The notes under the pieces were generated by a model. The model did not search any database and was not told the DNA's origin. It worked only from the letters and a program-made list of their open reading frames with translations. The translations under genes and the position numbers were made by a program. Shown piece by piece: positions 15,404-23,443 of a stretch of DNA of 36,804 bases. Source of the DNA: an uncultured Planctomycetaceae bacterium (GTDB taxonomy: Bacteria > Planctomycetota > Planctomycetia > Pirellulales > Pirellulaceae); NCBI GenBank assembly GCA_903927685.1, contig CAIYOB010001057.1, positions 1 to 36,804 on the forward strand, given 5' to 3'. The first letter of the stretch is position 1; every line of letters starts with the position of its first letter.

Positions 15404-16306
15404 ATGTTTGACAAGATCCTGATTGCCACCGACCTGTCGAAAGCTTCTGACGGGGTTCTGGACTGTGCCCGTGGCCTGCTTCCCCTGGGCGTCAAGAGCG
15501 CGGTCCTGGCGCATGCCCTGGGTATCCAGCACCTGGAGCAGATGCGGCACGGCATGGCTCAATTGATCGAACCGTACCTGAAGCGGCAGCAGAAACGGCT
15601 CGAGGCGCAGGGATTCCAGGCAAGTACCGAACTGGCCCTGGGACCGGCGGTTGTGGAAATGAATCGGATCGCCGAGGAGCAAGGGGCGTCGTTAATCGTG
15701 GTCGGCTCGCACGGTGCGACGCTGGCCCGCGAGATCTTCATCGGCGGCACGGCGCTGGGGATCGTGTCGCATGCCAGCATCCCGGTACTACTGATCCGGC
15801 TGAAGATCACCGTGGCGGGCGGCGAGGCGACATGCGAGACATTGTGCGACGATTTCCGCGAGCAGGTGTTGTATTGCACCGACTTCTCGGATTCGGCCGA
15901 GCAGGCGTTCCCGTACCTGGAGCAGATCGTCGCGGCGGGCGCCAAGCGAGTCACGCTGCTCCACGTCCAGGACCGCACGCGGATCGAAAAGTACCTGTCC
16001 CACCGGCTGTCGGAATTCAACGAAATCGACCGCCGCCGAATGCAGACGCTCCGCGAACGACTGGAACAGCGCGGGGCCGCGGAGGTGCGCATCGAGATCC
16101 CCTATGGTCTGCCCGGTCAGGAGATCGTCCGCCACGCGTGCGAGCACAAGTACAACTTGATCGTGATGAGCACGCGCGGCCGCGGTTTTTTTGCGGAAGC
16201 CTTTCTGGGGAGCGTCAGCCTGCAACTGGTGCGGTCGGCCCCGGCGCCGTTGCTGCTCGTCCCGCCGTTGGCCAAGACGCCGAGCCGAGGAACGGCGTCT
16301 TCCTGA
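15404..16306 (+). CDS. Tandem universal stress protein (two UspA domains)
   Basis: 300 residues from ATG 15404 with AAGGAAGG upstream. Domain 1 (1-132) starts FDKILIATDLSKASDG and ends with the nucleotide-loop-like VVGSHGATLAREIFIGGTAL and VLLIRL. Domain 2 (~150-292) starts VLYCTDFSDSAEQAFPYLEQ and ends VMSTRGRGFFAEAFLGSVSL. The G-x2-G-x9-G(S/T) loop in both suggests ATP-binding capacity, though domain 2 is imperfect. It is the last gene of operon II. A separate one-domain copy of its second half lies at 21507, matching closely (TLLHVQD, RIEKYL, EFNEID). Cytoplasmic; its role in arsenic stress is not established. Confidence 0.85.
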   Translation: MFDKILIATDLSKASDGVLDCARGLLPLGVKSAVLAHALGIQHLEQMRHGMAQLIEPYLKRQQKRLEAQGFQASTELALGPAVVEMNRIAEEQGASLIVVGSHGATLAREIFIGGTALGIVSHASIPVLLIRLKITVAGGEATCETLCDDFREQVLYCTDFSDSAEQAFPYLEQIVAAGAKRVTLLHVQDRTRIEKYLSHRLSEFNEIDRRRMQTLRERLEQRGAAEVRIEIPYGLPGQEIVRHACEHKYNLIVMSTRGRGFFAEAFLGSVSLQLVRSAPAPLLLVPPLAKTPSRGTASS

Positions 16307-16450
16307 ATCGGGAGGTAAAGCCCCGGGTGGTTGCGGGGTGTCGGACGCCTGGAATCAGCTGATTGAATCGTCGTCTTCGGGCCGCGGGCCGGTCGGATCG
16401 CCTGAAGACAACGGGACTCTGCAGCCGATAACGAGCAATTGGGGAGTTCT

Positions 16451-16840
16451 ATGATTCAGCTCTTCCGCACTCTGAGCGTCGTGTTGCTGGTGGTTCGCCT
16501 GATGGTGGGCTGCTGCGCGCACGATTCGCCTGGCTGCGACAGCAAGCATATCTCCTCGGCCCCTCCATGCGGCGCAACAATGGACGGGCAATGCCCGGCA
16601 TGCGGCAACGAGCATTCGCCTTCCGGCCCCGGGGAGTGCCAACGCCCCAAGTGCTCCATGGCCTCGCCGCGCCGAGCCGCCGGCGGTTCATTTAGTCCAC
16701 CGTGGCAGGCACTCTTCGCAGGATTGCCCAATGCCCACCTTGCGCGGCTGGCCATCGGCCGGCAACAACAATCCCGGCGCACGGGGCGTCTGCTGCTGCC
16801 CGTTCGTCTACATCTCGCCAATCAAGTCCTGCTGATCTGA
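16451..16840 (+). CDS. Small cysteine-rich secreted protein or lipoprotein
   Basis: 129 residues from ATG 16451, preceded by GGGGAG (16441-16446). Residues 1-20 are a hydrophobic signal ending LMVGCC, which could be a lipobox with C21 as the lipidated residue. Then a cysteine/histidine-rich stretch (C22, C29, C40, C48, C51, C63, C68; CPACGNEH) followed by a basic, low-complexity C-terminus. I do not recognise a family. Similar short proteins beginning with a hydrophobic segment and GCCAH occur near heavy-metal genes in planctomycetes, as I recall. It may bind metal in the periplasm. The C-terminal third looks like ordinary translated GC-rich DNA, so the true end could differ. Confidence 0.6.
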   Translation: MIQLFRTLSVVLLVVRLMVGCCAHDSPGCDSKHISSAPPCGATMDGQCPACGNEHSPSGPGECQRPKCSMASPRRAAGGSFSPPWQALFAGLPNAHLARLAIGRQQQSRRTGRLLLPVRLHLANQVLLI

Positions 16841-17098
16841 CTGTACGCTCTCATTGAATCGGCACCTGCGTGACGCTGCGCGCCCCGCCGGCCTTGGACC
16901 GCCGTTACGTCTGCGCCGCCAGTCTGGACGCAATCGCCTGGACAGCCTGGCTGCGGACTAGCAACTGAACGGCAAAGCTGATGTGGCCTGCGAAGGTGAA
17001 GTGCTCACGCGGGACATCCAGTTCATGGGCTGGTAGCACAGCGCCGGCGATGAATGACAGCCTCACGCTTTGTATCGCTGGGGACCACAGAGGGCGTC
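16841..17098. other. Gap before the O-acetylation module, no gene recognised
   Basis: About 258 bases of GC-rich sequence with short interrupted frames. No convincing promoter pair, hairpin or conserved protein fragment was seen; only the ribosome site GAGGG (17090-17094) of the next gene stands out. Confidence 0.5.
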
Positions 17099-18559
17099 AT
17101 GGTTTTCAGTTCGCACCTGTTCCTGTTCTACTTTCTGCCCGCCGCGCTGGTGCTGTATTACCTCAGCCCGCGCTGGCTCAAGCACTTGACGCTCACGGCG
17201 GTCAGCTACGTATTCTACGGCTGGGCGAATCCGCTGTTCGTGATCCTGATGTTCGTCTCGACACTCATCGACTACCTGTGCGGATTGGCGCTGGTCGGCC
17301 AGTTGCGGCCCTCGACCTGGTATGGCCCGGTCCCGTTGTTGGCGCCGGGCCAACCGCGGACCAGGCGGCAGCGCTGGGTGCTGGCCAGTTCCATGATCTC
17401 CAACCTCTCGCTGCTGGGGTTTTTCAAGTACTTCAACTTTCTCGCGTTCAACTACACGGCCCTGGTGGAGTCGCTCGGCCTGGCCGGCATGGGCCTGGAA
17501 AACGTGCTCAAGGTGACGCTGCCGCTGGGCATCAGCTTCTACACGTTCCAGTCGATGAGCTATACGATCGACGTTTATCGCGGGGACGCCTCGGCGATCC
17601 GTAATCCGATCGATTTCTGGTGCTACGTGGCCATGTTTCCACAGCTGGTGGCCGGGCCGATCATCCGCTTCCAGGACGTGGCCGATCAGCTTCGCCAGCG
17701 GACGCACACCATCGAGAAGTTCGCCCGCGGCGTCGCATTTCTCGGCCTGGGGCTCGGCAAGAAGATCCTCCTGGCGAATCCGTGCGGCAAGGTGGCCGAC
17801 ATGGCGTTCGACGCTGGCGCGATCGGCTGCTTCGACTCGTGGGTCGGCGTCGTCGCGTACGCCTTTCAGATCTACTTCGACTTCAGCGCCTACAGCGACA
17901 TGGCAATCGGCCTGGGGTTGATGCTGGGCTTCATGTTCGCCAAGAACTTCGATTCGCCCTACCTCAGCCAATCGCTCACCGAATTCTGGCGGCGGTGGCA
18001 CTTGAGCCTTTCGACGTGGCTCCGCGACAACCTGTACCATCCGCTTGGCGGCAATCGCAAAGGCCCCGGGCGGACCTACTTCAACTTGGCCCTGGTGATG
18101 CTCCTGGGCGGGCTGTGGCACGGAGCCTCGTGGAACTTCGTGGTCTGGGGCGCGATCCACGGACTGATGCTGATCCTCGAACGACTCGGCGGAAAGCCGG
18201 CGTTCTATGGACGGCTGCCGAAGTTTGCCAAGGTCGCGCTCACGTTCGCGATCGTTTGCCTGACGTGGGTCTTCTTCCGCGCCAGCGATTTGCCCGCGGC
18301 CCTGGACTACTGCCGCAGCATGCTCGGGCTGACGACGCCGCAGTCGGGCGCGGGGCTCATTGGCGGGCTGATCTATCAGCCGTACTACGTGGTGACGATG
18401 CTGTTGGCGGCGATCGTCGTCTGGTTCTGCCCGCAGACCTGGGACTTCACGCGCACCATCACCTGGAAGAAGGCCCTGTGGATCACGGGCGTCTTCTGGC
18501 TGGCACTCGTGGCCATGACCACGCAGGAGTTCAATCCTTTTATTTACTTCATTTTCTGA
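17099..18559 (+). CDS. MBOAT family O-acyltransferase (AlgI-like)
   Basis: 486 residues from ATG 17099, with GAGGG four to five bases upstream; the in-frame codons further up lack a ribosome site. Around ten helices. It has the MBOAT signature: EFWRRWHLSLSTWLRDNLY (H301), HPLGGNRKGPGRTYFN, and the catalytic histidine in GGLWHGASWNFVVWG (H341). AlgI-type proteins carry an acyl group, usually acetyl, across the membrane for O-acetylation of an exported polysaccharide. The next gene encodes a periplasmic SGNH acetyltransferase of the AlgX/AlgJ kind, 21 bases downstream, giving the canonical pair. This module separates the arsenic genes on either side. Confidence 0.93.
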   Translation: MVFSSHLFLFYFLPAALVLYYLSPRWLKHLTLTAVSYVFYGWANPLFVILMFVSTLIDYLCGLALVGQLRPSTWYGPVPLLAPGQPRTRRQRWVLASSMISNLSLLGFFKYFNFLAFNYTALVESLGLAGMGLENVLKVTLPLGISFYTFQSMSYTIDVYRGDASAIRNPIDFWCYVAMFPQLVAGPIIRFQDVADQLRQRTHTIEKFARGVAFLGLGLGKKILLANPCGKVADMAFDAGAIGCFDSWVGVVAYAFQIYFDFSAYSDMAIGLGLMLGFMFAKNFDSPYLSQSLTEFWRRWHLSLSTWLRDNLYHPLGGNRKGPGRTYFNLALVMLLGGLWHGASWNFVVWGAIHGLMLILERLGGKPAFYGRLPKFAKVALTFAIVCLTWVFFRASDLPAALDYCRSMLGLTTPQSGAGLIGGLIYQPYYVVTMLLAAIVVWFCPQTWDFTRTITWKKALWITGVFWLALVAMTTQEFNPFIYFIF

Positions 18560-18580
18560 CGTCGTACGTGACCTCGACCA

Positions 18581-20290
18581 ATGACCGAACGACCCAACTC
18601 CCACGCCCGCGAAGAGCAAGCCAGGCTCGAAGTCGGCCATACCGAAATCAGCCTTGGTGTGAAGTGGATGCTGTCCGTAGTCGGACTGTTCACGCTGTGC
18701 GCCGTTCCGGCCGCGCAGACCTATCGCGAACTGCGGCAGCACGCAGTGGGCCGGCGTGCGTCCCCCTGGCCGCAGTGCTGCGACATCCTCGATGCCTTGC
18801 CTCGGGCCACGGCGGCCTTCCGCGAGCAGGATGGCGGCTGGATGTCGAAGACGTTCCGAGGCAACGCGGTACTGCTCCAAGCCATCGACAAGTACGAACA
18901 AGATCTGAAGGCCGAGTCGTTCCTGACGAAGTTCGTTCTGCCGCCGACCCAAGAGCTTCTCGTGTACGCCGGCAGCGGCAACGAGAAGGGCTATGTCGGC
19001 CGCCAGCGGTGGTTGTTCTATCGGCCGGGCATCGACTATTGCGCCGGTCCCGGATTCCTAGACCCGCTGTACATGGCCCGCCGGGCGGAAAGCGGCACCG
19101 AACGGCGGCCGGCCCCGCAGCCTGACCCACGCCCAGCGATCCTCCAGTTCCACCGGCAACTTGCCCAGCGGAACATCCGGCTGGTGCTCATGCCGACGCC
19201 GGATAAGGCCACGCTCCACCCGGAGATGTTCTCCGCACGCTACGAAGGCCGGCAGATGAGCGTTCACAATCCCTCGTACCAGCAGTTGCTCGACGAGCTT
19301 GAGGCGGAGGGGGTGCTGGTCTGCGATGTGACCGAGGCACTGGCCCAGTATCGCGACCGCTCCGGCCGAGCGGTTTATCTGACGACCGACACCCACTGGC
19401 GGCCCGAAGCGATGGAGTTGGCGGCGGCGGAACTGGCCCGGCTCATCGAAGAAACGACCGTGTTGGACACGATCGCCGTTTATGGCAATCGGCGTCAGGC
19501 TCCCGAGGCCGTCAGGAACCTCGGCGATATCGCGGTGATGCTCAACTTGCCTCCGAACCAGGGCGTCTTCAGCGAAGAACGGGTCACGATCCACCCGGTG
19601 AGCGACGCAGCGGGCTTGCCGTGGCGGCCCGAGCCGACCGCTGAAGTTCTGCTGCTTGGCGACAGCTTCGCCAACATCTACTCGCTGGAGATGATGAACT
19701 GGGGACGCGCCGCCGGATTGACCGAGCAACTGAGCTGCGCACTGAATCGCCCCGTGGATACGATCCTGCGGAACGACGACGGGGCGTATGCCACGCGCGC
19801 GGCACTCTGCCGCGAGTTGGCTCAAGGCGAAGACCGCCTGGCCGGCAAGAAGGTTCTTGTCTGGCAGTTTGCCGCCCGCGAACTGGCCGTCGGCGACTGG
19901 AGGCTGCTCGACATGACGGTCAATCGCTCGCGCCGACCGGCCGACACGCCGCCGCCGGTCCACGAACTGATTGTCAGCGGGACGATCGCGGCCAAGTCGG
20001 CCGCCCCGCGGGCGGGCCGCATGCCCTATGCCGACCATATCTTCACGGTCGACCTGAGCGATCTGGAGGTCCACGGCGGGGCACTCACTGAGCCGAAGAT
20101 CGCTGTCTATCTTTTCAGCATGCGAAACCAGCAGAATACGCCGGCCTTCGCTTGGCCGATCGGCAATCGGGTGAAACTAAAACTGCAGCCCTGGAAACCC
20201 GACTTTTTCCGCCGTTACGGACGAATCAATCGCACGGAGACTGAAGACATCGAACTCCAACGCCCCTGGTGGGGAGAGGTCCTCGAATGA
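18581..20290 (+). CDS. AlgX/AlgJ-like SGNH-fold polysaccharide O-acetyltransferase
   Basis: 569 residues from ATG 18581. A membrane helix at residues ~27-45 (KWMLSVVGLFTLCAVPAA) anchors a periplasmic body. The catalytic elements of the AlgX/AlgJ family are visible: TDTHW (D270, H272) and the nucleophile in LLGDSFANI (S362). GYVGRQRWLFYRPGIDY near residue 150 matches the family opening, G-x-DGWLF-like. A C-terminal domain of ~110 residues (from about residue 460) follows the catalytic part and may bind sugar. It accepts acetyl from the MBOAT partner and transfers it to a polymer. The stop overlaps the next start (ATGA). Confidence 0.88.
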   Translation: MTERPNSHAREEQARLEVGHTEISLGVKWMLSVVGLFTLCAVPAAQTYRELRQHAVGRRASPWPQCCDILDALPRATAAFREQDGGWMSKTFRGNAVLLQAIDKYEQDLKAESFLTKFVLPPTQELLVYAGSGNEKGYVGRQRWLFYRPGIDYCAGPGFLDPLYMARRAESGTERRPAPQPDPRPAILQFHRQLAQRNIRLVLMPTPDKATLHPEMFSARYEGRQMSVHNPSYQQLLDELEAEGVLVCDVTEALAQYRDRSGRAVYLTTDTHWRPEAMELAAAELARLIEETTVLDTIAVYGNRRQAPEAVRNLGDIAVMLNLPPNQGVFSEERVTIHPVSDAAGLPWRPEPTAEVLLLGDSFANIYSLEMMNWGRAAGLTEQLSCALNRPVDTILRNDDGAYATRAALCRELAQGEDRLAGKKVLVWQFAARELAVGDWRLLDMTVNRSRRPADTPPPVHELIVSGTIAAKSAAPRAGRMPYADHIFTVDLSDLEVHGGALTEPKIAVYLFSMRNQQNTPAFAWPIGNRVKLKLQPWKPDFFRRYGRINRTETEDIELQRPWWGEVLE

Positions 20291-21258
20291 AGAACTGCAT
20301 GACATGGTGTGTGGCGTGGGTCGCCCTCTCGTTGGCGATCGGTTGTGGAAGCCCGTCCACTTCGCAACAAGAGGACGCAGGTGAGACCTTCACGGCTCCG
20401 GTGGTTCAGAAAACCATCGAATTGGGCGGCGGCGCACGGCTGGAGATGCTGTTGATTCCAGCAGGGTCTTTCGACATGGGGGGCAGCGGGGGCGGTGACG
20501 ACGAGTTACCCGTCCACAAAGTGGCAATCACCGAACCGATTTATCTCGGGCGATACGAGGTGACGGTCCAGCAGTTCCGCCGGTTCGTCGAAGAGGCGGG
20601 CTACACGACAGATGCCGAAAAAGGAACGGGCTTCCAGGGTGCGTTTGGCTGGAACCGCGACACGATGGAGTTCAAGATGAATGACAAGTACTCGTGGCGG
20701 AACACGGGATTTGCTCAAGCCGATTCCCACCCGGTGGTGAACGTGAGCTGGAATGACGCGATGGAGTTCTGCAAGTGGCTGGGCAACAAGGATGGCAAGC
20801 GTTGCCGACTGCCGACGGAGGCGGAGTGGGAGTACGCGTGCCGAGCCGGTACGGCAACGCGCTATTATCACGGCGATGACGCCGAAGGAGTGGCGAAGGT
20901 GGGGAACGTGGCGGACGCGGATTTTGAGGGCGTATTCCCCGAGTTGAAGGGCGTGATCAAAGCCCGTGACGGCTTTGCCTATACGTCGCCTGCGGGAACG
21001 TTCTTGCCGAATTCCTTCGGCCTGTACGACATGCACGGCAATGTCTGGGAGTGGTGCGCGGACTGGTACGACCCGGAATACTATGCGAGGTCGCTGACGG
21101 ACGATCCAATGGGGCCGGGAACCGGCGAAGAACGCATCTACCGTGGCGGTGGTTGGTTCAACTGTGCCAGGGGCTTCCGAGCCTCCAGCCGCAGCGCGGG
21201 CCCACCCGACAACCGCCACCTGACGCTGGGCTTCCGCGTCGCGATGACAGCGGAGTAG
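20287..21258 (+). CDS. SUMF1/FGE-sulfatase-domain lipoprotein
   Basis: 323 residues. ATG 20287 overlaps the preceding stop; the lipobox LAIGC puts the lipidated cysteine at residue 20. The mature part is a SUMF1 (formylglycine-generating-enzyme-like) domain: MLLIPAGSFDMGG, YLGRYEVTVQQFRRFV, VVNVSWNDAMEFCKWL, CRLPTEAEWEYACRAGT, FGLYDMHGNVWEWCADWYD and the closing RGGGWFNCARGFRASSR. True FGE enzymes have two active-site cysteines in the last block; here one is present and the second position is not cysteine, so catalytic formylglycine formation is unlikely. In the acetylation operon it may help bind or position polysaccharide or another enzyme at the outer membrane. The fold call is strong, the role is open. 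Confidence 0.88.
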   Translation: MKNCMTWCVAWVALSLAIGCGSPSTSQQEDAGETFTAPVVQKTIELGGGARLEMLLIPAGSFDMGGSGGGDDELPVHKVAITEPIYLGRYEVTVQQFRRFVEEAGYTTDAEKGTGFQGAFGWNRDTMEFKMNDKYSWRNTGFAQADSHPVVNVSWNDAMEFCKWLGNKDGKRCRLPTEAEWEYACRAGTATRYYHGDDAEGVAKVGNVADADFEGVFPELKGVIKARDGFAYTSPAGTFLPNSFGLYDMHGNVWEWCADWYDPEYYARSLTDDPMGPGTGEERIYRGGGWFNCARGFRASSRSAGPPDNRHLTLGFRVAMTAE

Positions 21259-21506
21259 CAGACCGTGGAGCAGACAGCTCGCGGTCACCGCGTTCGGTCT
21301 GGTGTTCGGATGGGAGCTGACGCCGCTGGACTGCAACGATCTGTCGAGCGGGACTTGGAACCGGATTCCGGCAACCATTAGAGGTTTTGAGAACGGCACG
21401 GACATTATCGCTGAAGCAACTCACGGATTCTGAATCGCGACTATGGGTTTGACGTAACGGCCAGAGCCGTTGCGACGGTGCATGCAGTGACTTCCGGAGG
21501 CACGTC

Positions 21507-21914
21507 TTGTTCTGTACGGATTTCTCCGAGACCGCCGAACGCGCCTTCCCCTATGTCGAGGAAATCGTGGAATGCGGAGCCAAACGCGTGACGCTGCTCC
21601 ACGTCCAGGATCGAGGCCGCATCGAAAAGTACCTGAAGGACCGTCTCGGCGAGTTCAACGAAATCGACCGCGAGCGTCTCCAGCGGCTTAAGAAGAGTCT
21701 GGAGCAACGCGGGGCTTCGCAGGTGCAGATCGAGCTGCCCTACGGACTGCCGATCCAAGAGATTCTGCGGATCGCCGAGCGCGAAAACAAGAGCTTGATC
21801 GTGATGGGTAGTCAGGGGAGAGGGTTTATCGGCGAAGTCTTTCTGGGCAGCGTCAGCCATCAGGTTGTACGCCGGGCTCCTGTGCCCGTCTTGCTTGTAC
21901 CGGCGTTGCGCTAA
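21507..21914 (+). CDS. Truncated universal stress protein, single domain, TTG start
   Basis: 135 residues if translation begins at TTG 21507, which has GGAGG (21496-21500) six bases upstream. It corresponds to domain 2 of the tandem protein at 15404: FCTDFSETAERAFPYVEEIV, then AKRVTLLHVQDRGRIEKYL, GEFNEIDRERLQRL and VMGSQGRGFIGEVFLGSVSH. Homology continues upstream of the TTG in the same frame (DFRRHVL matches DFREQVL), back toward a stop at 21450, so the first domain was probably lost by deletion. The remaining domain keeps its nucleotide-loop residues and could still work as a single-domain UspA. It may equally be a decaying remnant. Confidence 0.65.
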   Translation: MFCTDFSETAERAFPYVEEIVECGAKRVTLLHVQDRGRIEKYLKDRLGEFNEIDRERLQRLKKSLEQRGASQVQIELPYGLPIQEILRIAERENKSLIVMGSQGRGFIGEVFLGSVSHQVVRRAPVPVLLVPALR

Positions 21915-22223
21915 GTTCAATCTACACAATACATTCTGAATGATCGGTGTTGTCAAAAGCACCGAATCTAACCGCTCCAACGCAGAAAACAAACGACTGG
22001 GGAGTTTGGAAAACAGAGGCAGGTTTGCAGGACCTGCTCTTGCGGCGAGCGGAGAATTCTCCCAACATTTCGTTGTTTGGCGAACGATAGTATTGTAGGT
22101 TCTTCCCGTGGCGGCAAGGAACCCATCGGTGTAGCCGCTCTTTAACGCGGGGCGAGGAGTCCAAGAGGCAAGCGGGACTCGCGGGTCGGAACGGGTGCAT
22201 CTGATGTCGAAAGGACAGAAGAA
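21915..22223. other. 309-base gap, lower GC, no gene
   Basis: This stretch is noticeably lower in GC than the rest of the window. I find no conserved reading frame. CGTT at 22071-22074 and AACG at 22083-22086 form a small dyad; no well-spaced -35/-10 pair is convincing. It should contain the promoter of the gene at 22224, whose ribosome site AAAGGACAG lies just upstream of the start. Confidence 0.4.
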
Positions 22224-23093
22224 ATGAACAAACTGCTGGCTGGAGTGGTCGCGTTGTTGCTCGTGGCAGGTGTGTCGATCGGCGTCGCCAAAGGTGTTTT
22301 TGGCACGGGGGAAACGACGAAAGCGGCACAGACTCCCGTGCTGGCAGCGGAGAACAAGGACGATGCCCCGCCAGTCAAGAAGCCGGCCGCGCCTGCCAAT
22401 CAAAAGACGGCGATGGCGTTGATGGATGAGGCGGCAAAGGCCAATAAGTACCTGCTCGGCTTCTTCTGGAAGACCGAAAACGACCAGACAACCGCCATGA
22501 AGAAGGTTTTCCATGACGCCGTCGCCAAGGTTTCGGATCGCGCCACGGCGACGATTGTCCAAGTAACCGACCCAGCCGAAAAGGAAATTGTGAAGAAATT
22601 CACCTTGGACCGCGCCCCCATGCCCCTCGCCCTGGCCATTGCTCCCAACGGAGCCATCATGGGAGGTTTCCCGAACGAGTTCACGGAGGAAGCCCTGGTC
22701 AACGCCTTCGGAAGTCCCGCGACGGAAAAGTGCATGAAGTCGCTTCAGGACGGCAAGCTGGTCTTCTTGTGCGTTCAAAACGCCTCAACGACGCTTCACG
22801 CCGAAGCCCTTCAAGGCGTCCAGGACTTTAAGGCTGAGGCTCAATACGCGAACGTCACGGAAATCGTGAAACTAGATCCGGCGGATTCGGCAGAGGCATC
22901 TTTTCTCGGCGACCTGAAAATCGATCCCCAGACGAAGGTCGCAATTACTGCATTCCTCGCCCCGCCCGGCGCCGTGATTGCCGAGTTCGAGGGAGCTACC
23001 AAGAAAGACGAATTGATCGCCACACTCGTCAAGGCCAGTTCAGCCTGTGGCCCCGGGGGTTCCTGTGGACCGGGTGGTTGCGGTCCGCAATAA
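22224..23093 (+). CDS. Exported protein with Cys/Gly-rich CGPGG tail
   Basis: 289 residues from ATG 22224. Residues 4-24 are a signal peptide or anchor (LLAGVVALLLVAGVSIGVAKG), followed by a Lys/Ala/Pro linker. Two halves each resemble a thioredoxin-like fold without CxxC: LLGFFWKTENDQTTAMKKVF through PLALAIAPNGAIMGGFPNEF, and LVFLCVQNASTTLH through ITAFLAPPGAVIAEFEGATK. The protein ends in SACGPGGSCGPGGCGPQ, with cysteines spaced by Gly/Pro. I know such tails from planctomycete proteins of unknown function; they may bind metal or metalloid. A fragment of a paralog follows at 23213, then an ABC exporter. A role as extracytoplasmic partner of that exporter is inference. Composition is lower in GC than the neighbours. 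Confidence 0.75.
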   Translation: MNKLLAGVVALLLVAGVSIGVAKGVFGTGETTKAAQTPVLAAENKDDAPPVKKPAAPANQKTAMALMDEAAKANKYLLGFFWKTENDQTTAMKKVFHDAVAKVSDRATATIVQVTDPAEKEIVKKFTLDRAPMPLALAIAPNGAIMGGFPNEFTEEALVNAFGSPATEKCMKSLQDGKLVFLCVQNASTTLHAEALQGVQDFKAEAQYANVTEIVKLDPADSAEASFLGDLKIDPQTKVAITAFLAPPGAVIAEFEGATKKDELIATLVKASSACGPGGSCGPGGCGPQ

Positions 23094-23114
23094 CTTGGCT
23101 TCTTCACGAGGTAG

Positions 23115-23135
23115 GACGGACTGCCAATCCGTCCT
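23115..23135. repeat. Perfect 7-bp hairpin downstream of the CGPGG gene
   Basis: GGACGGA (23115-23121) and TCCGTCC (23129-23135) pair perfectly around a seven-base loop, 22 bases after the stop. It resembles a recurrent planctomycete intergenic hairpin and could attenuate transcription into the ABC genes. No T-run follows. Confidence 0.55.
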
Positions 23136-23212
23136 CCGCAGAATCATCCGCGTTTGGCGGTGCTTTTGCATTGTCTGACTGCATCTCGTTGGGGGCTCAC
23201 GGATGGGCCCTC

Positions 23213-23398
23213 ATGAAAAGGGTGGACACCAGCGTCCCCAAGCCGTTCACCGTCTTGCTTGCTCCGCCAGGCAGCGTCATCGGTCAATTCGATGTTCGGG
23301 CGACAAAGGACCAGATGTTGGCGAAACTGGCCGCGGCCCAATCGAATCCGTGCGCCGGCGGCGCCTGCGGGCCGGGCGGATGCGGGCCGAAGAAATAG
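23213..23398 (+). pseudogene. C-terminal fragment of a CGPGG-tail paralog
   Basis: From ATG 23213 the frame gives 61 residues: VPKPFTVLLAPPGSVIGQF, then RATKDQMLAKLAAAQSN and the tail CAGGACGPGGCGPKK. This matches the last ~60 residues of the upstream protein (ITAFLAPPGAVIAEF, then CGPGGCGPQ). No signal peptide and no N-terminal half are present, and there is no clear ribosome site, so it is probably a truncated duplicate. If translated it would be a very small cytoplasmic Cys-rich peptide. Confidence 0.6.
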
Positions 23399-23443
23399 GT
23401 GCGGACGCAGGGATAGCAATACGATTTCTCGGGAGAACAGTTC

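Noticed and set aside
17063..18952. A 629-residue minus-strand open frame
   Set aside because: Antisense to the MBOAT and AlgX-like genes, no recognisable motif, Gln/Arg-rich shadow composition.
20287..21258. Annotation as a true formylglycine-generating enzyme
   Set aside because: One of the two catalytic cysteines is missing and no sulfatase is nearby.
21260..21433. Open stretch reading LAVTAFGLVFGWELTPLDCN and ending in a stop at 21431-21433
   Set aside because: Looks slightly protein-like, but has no start, ribosome site or family I recognise; possibly a remnant, not supportable as a gene.
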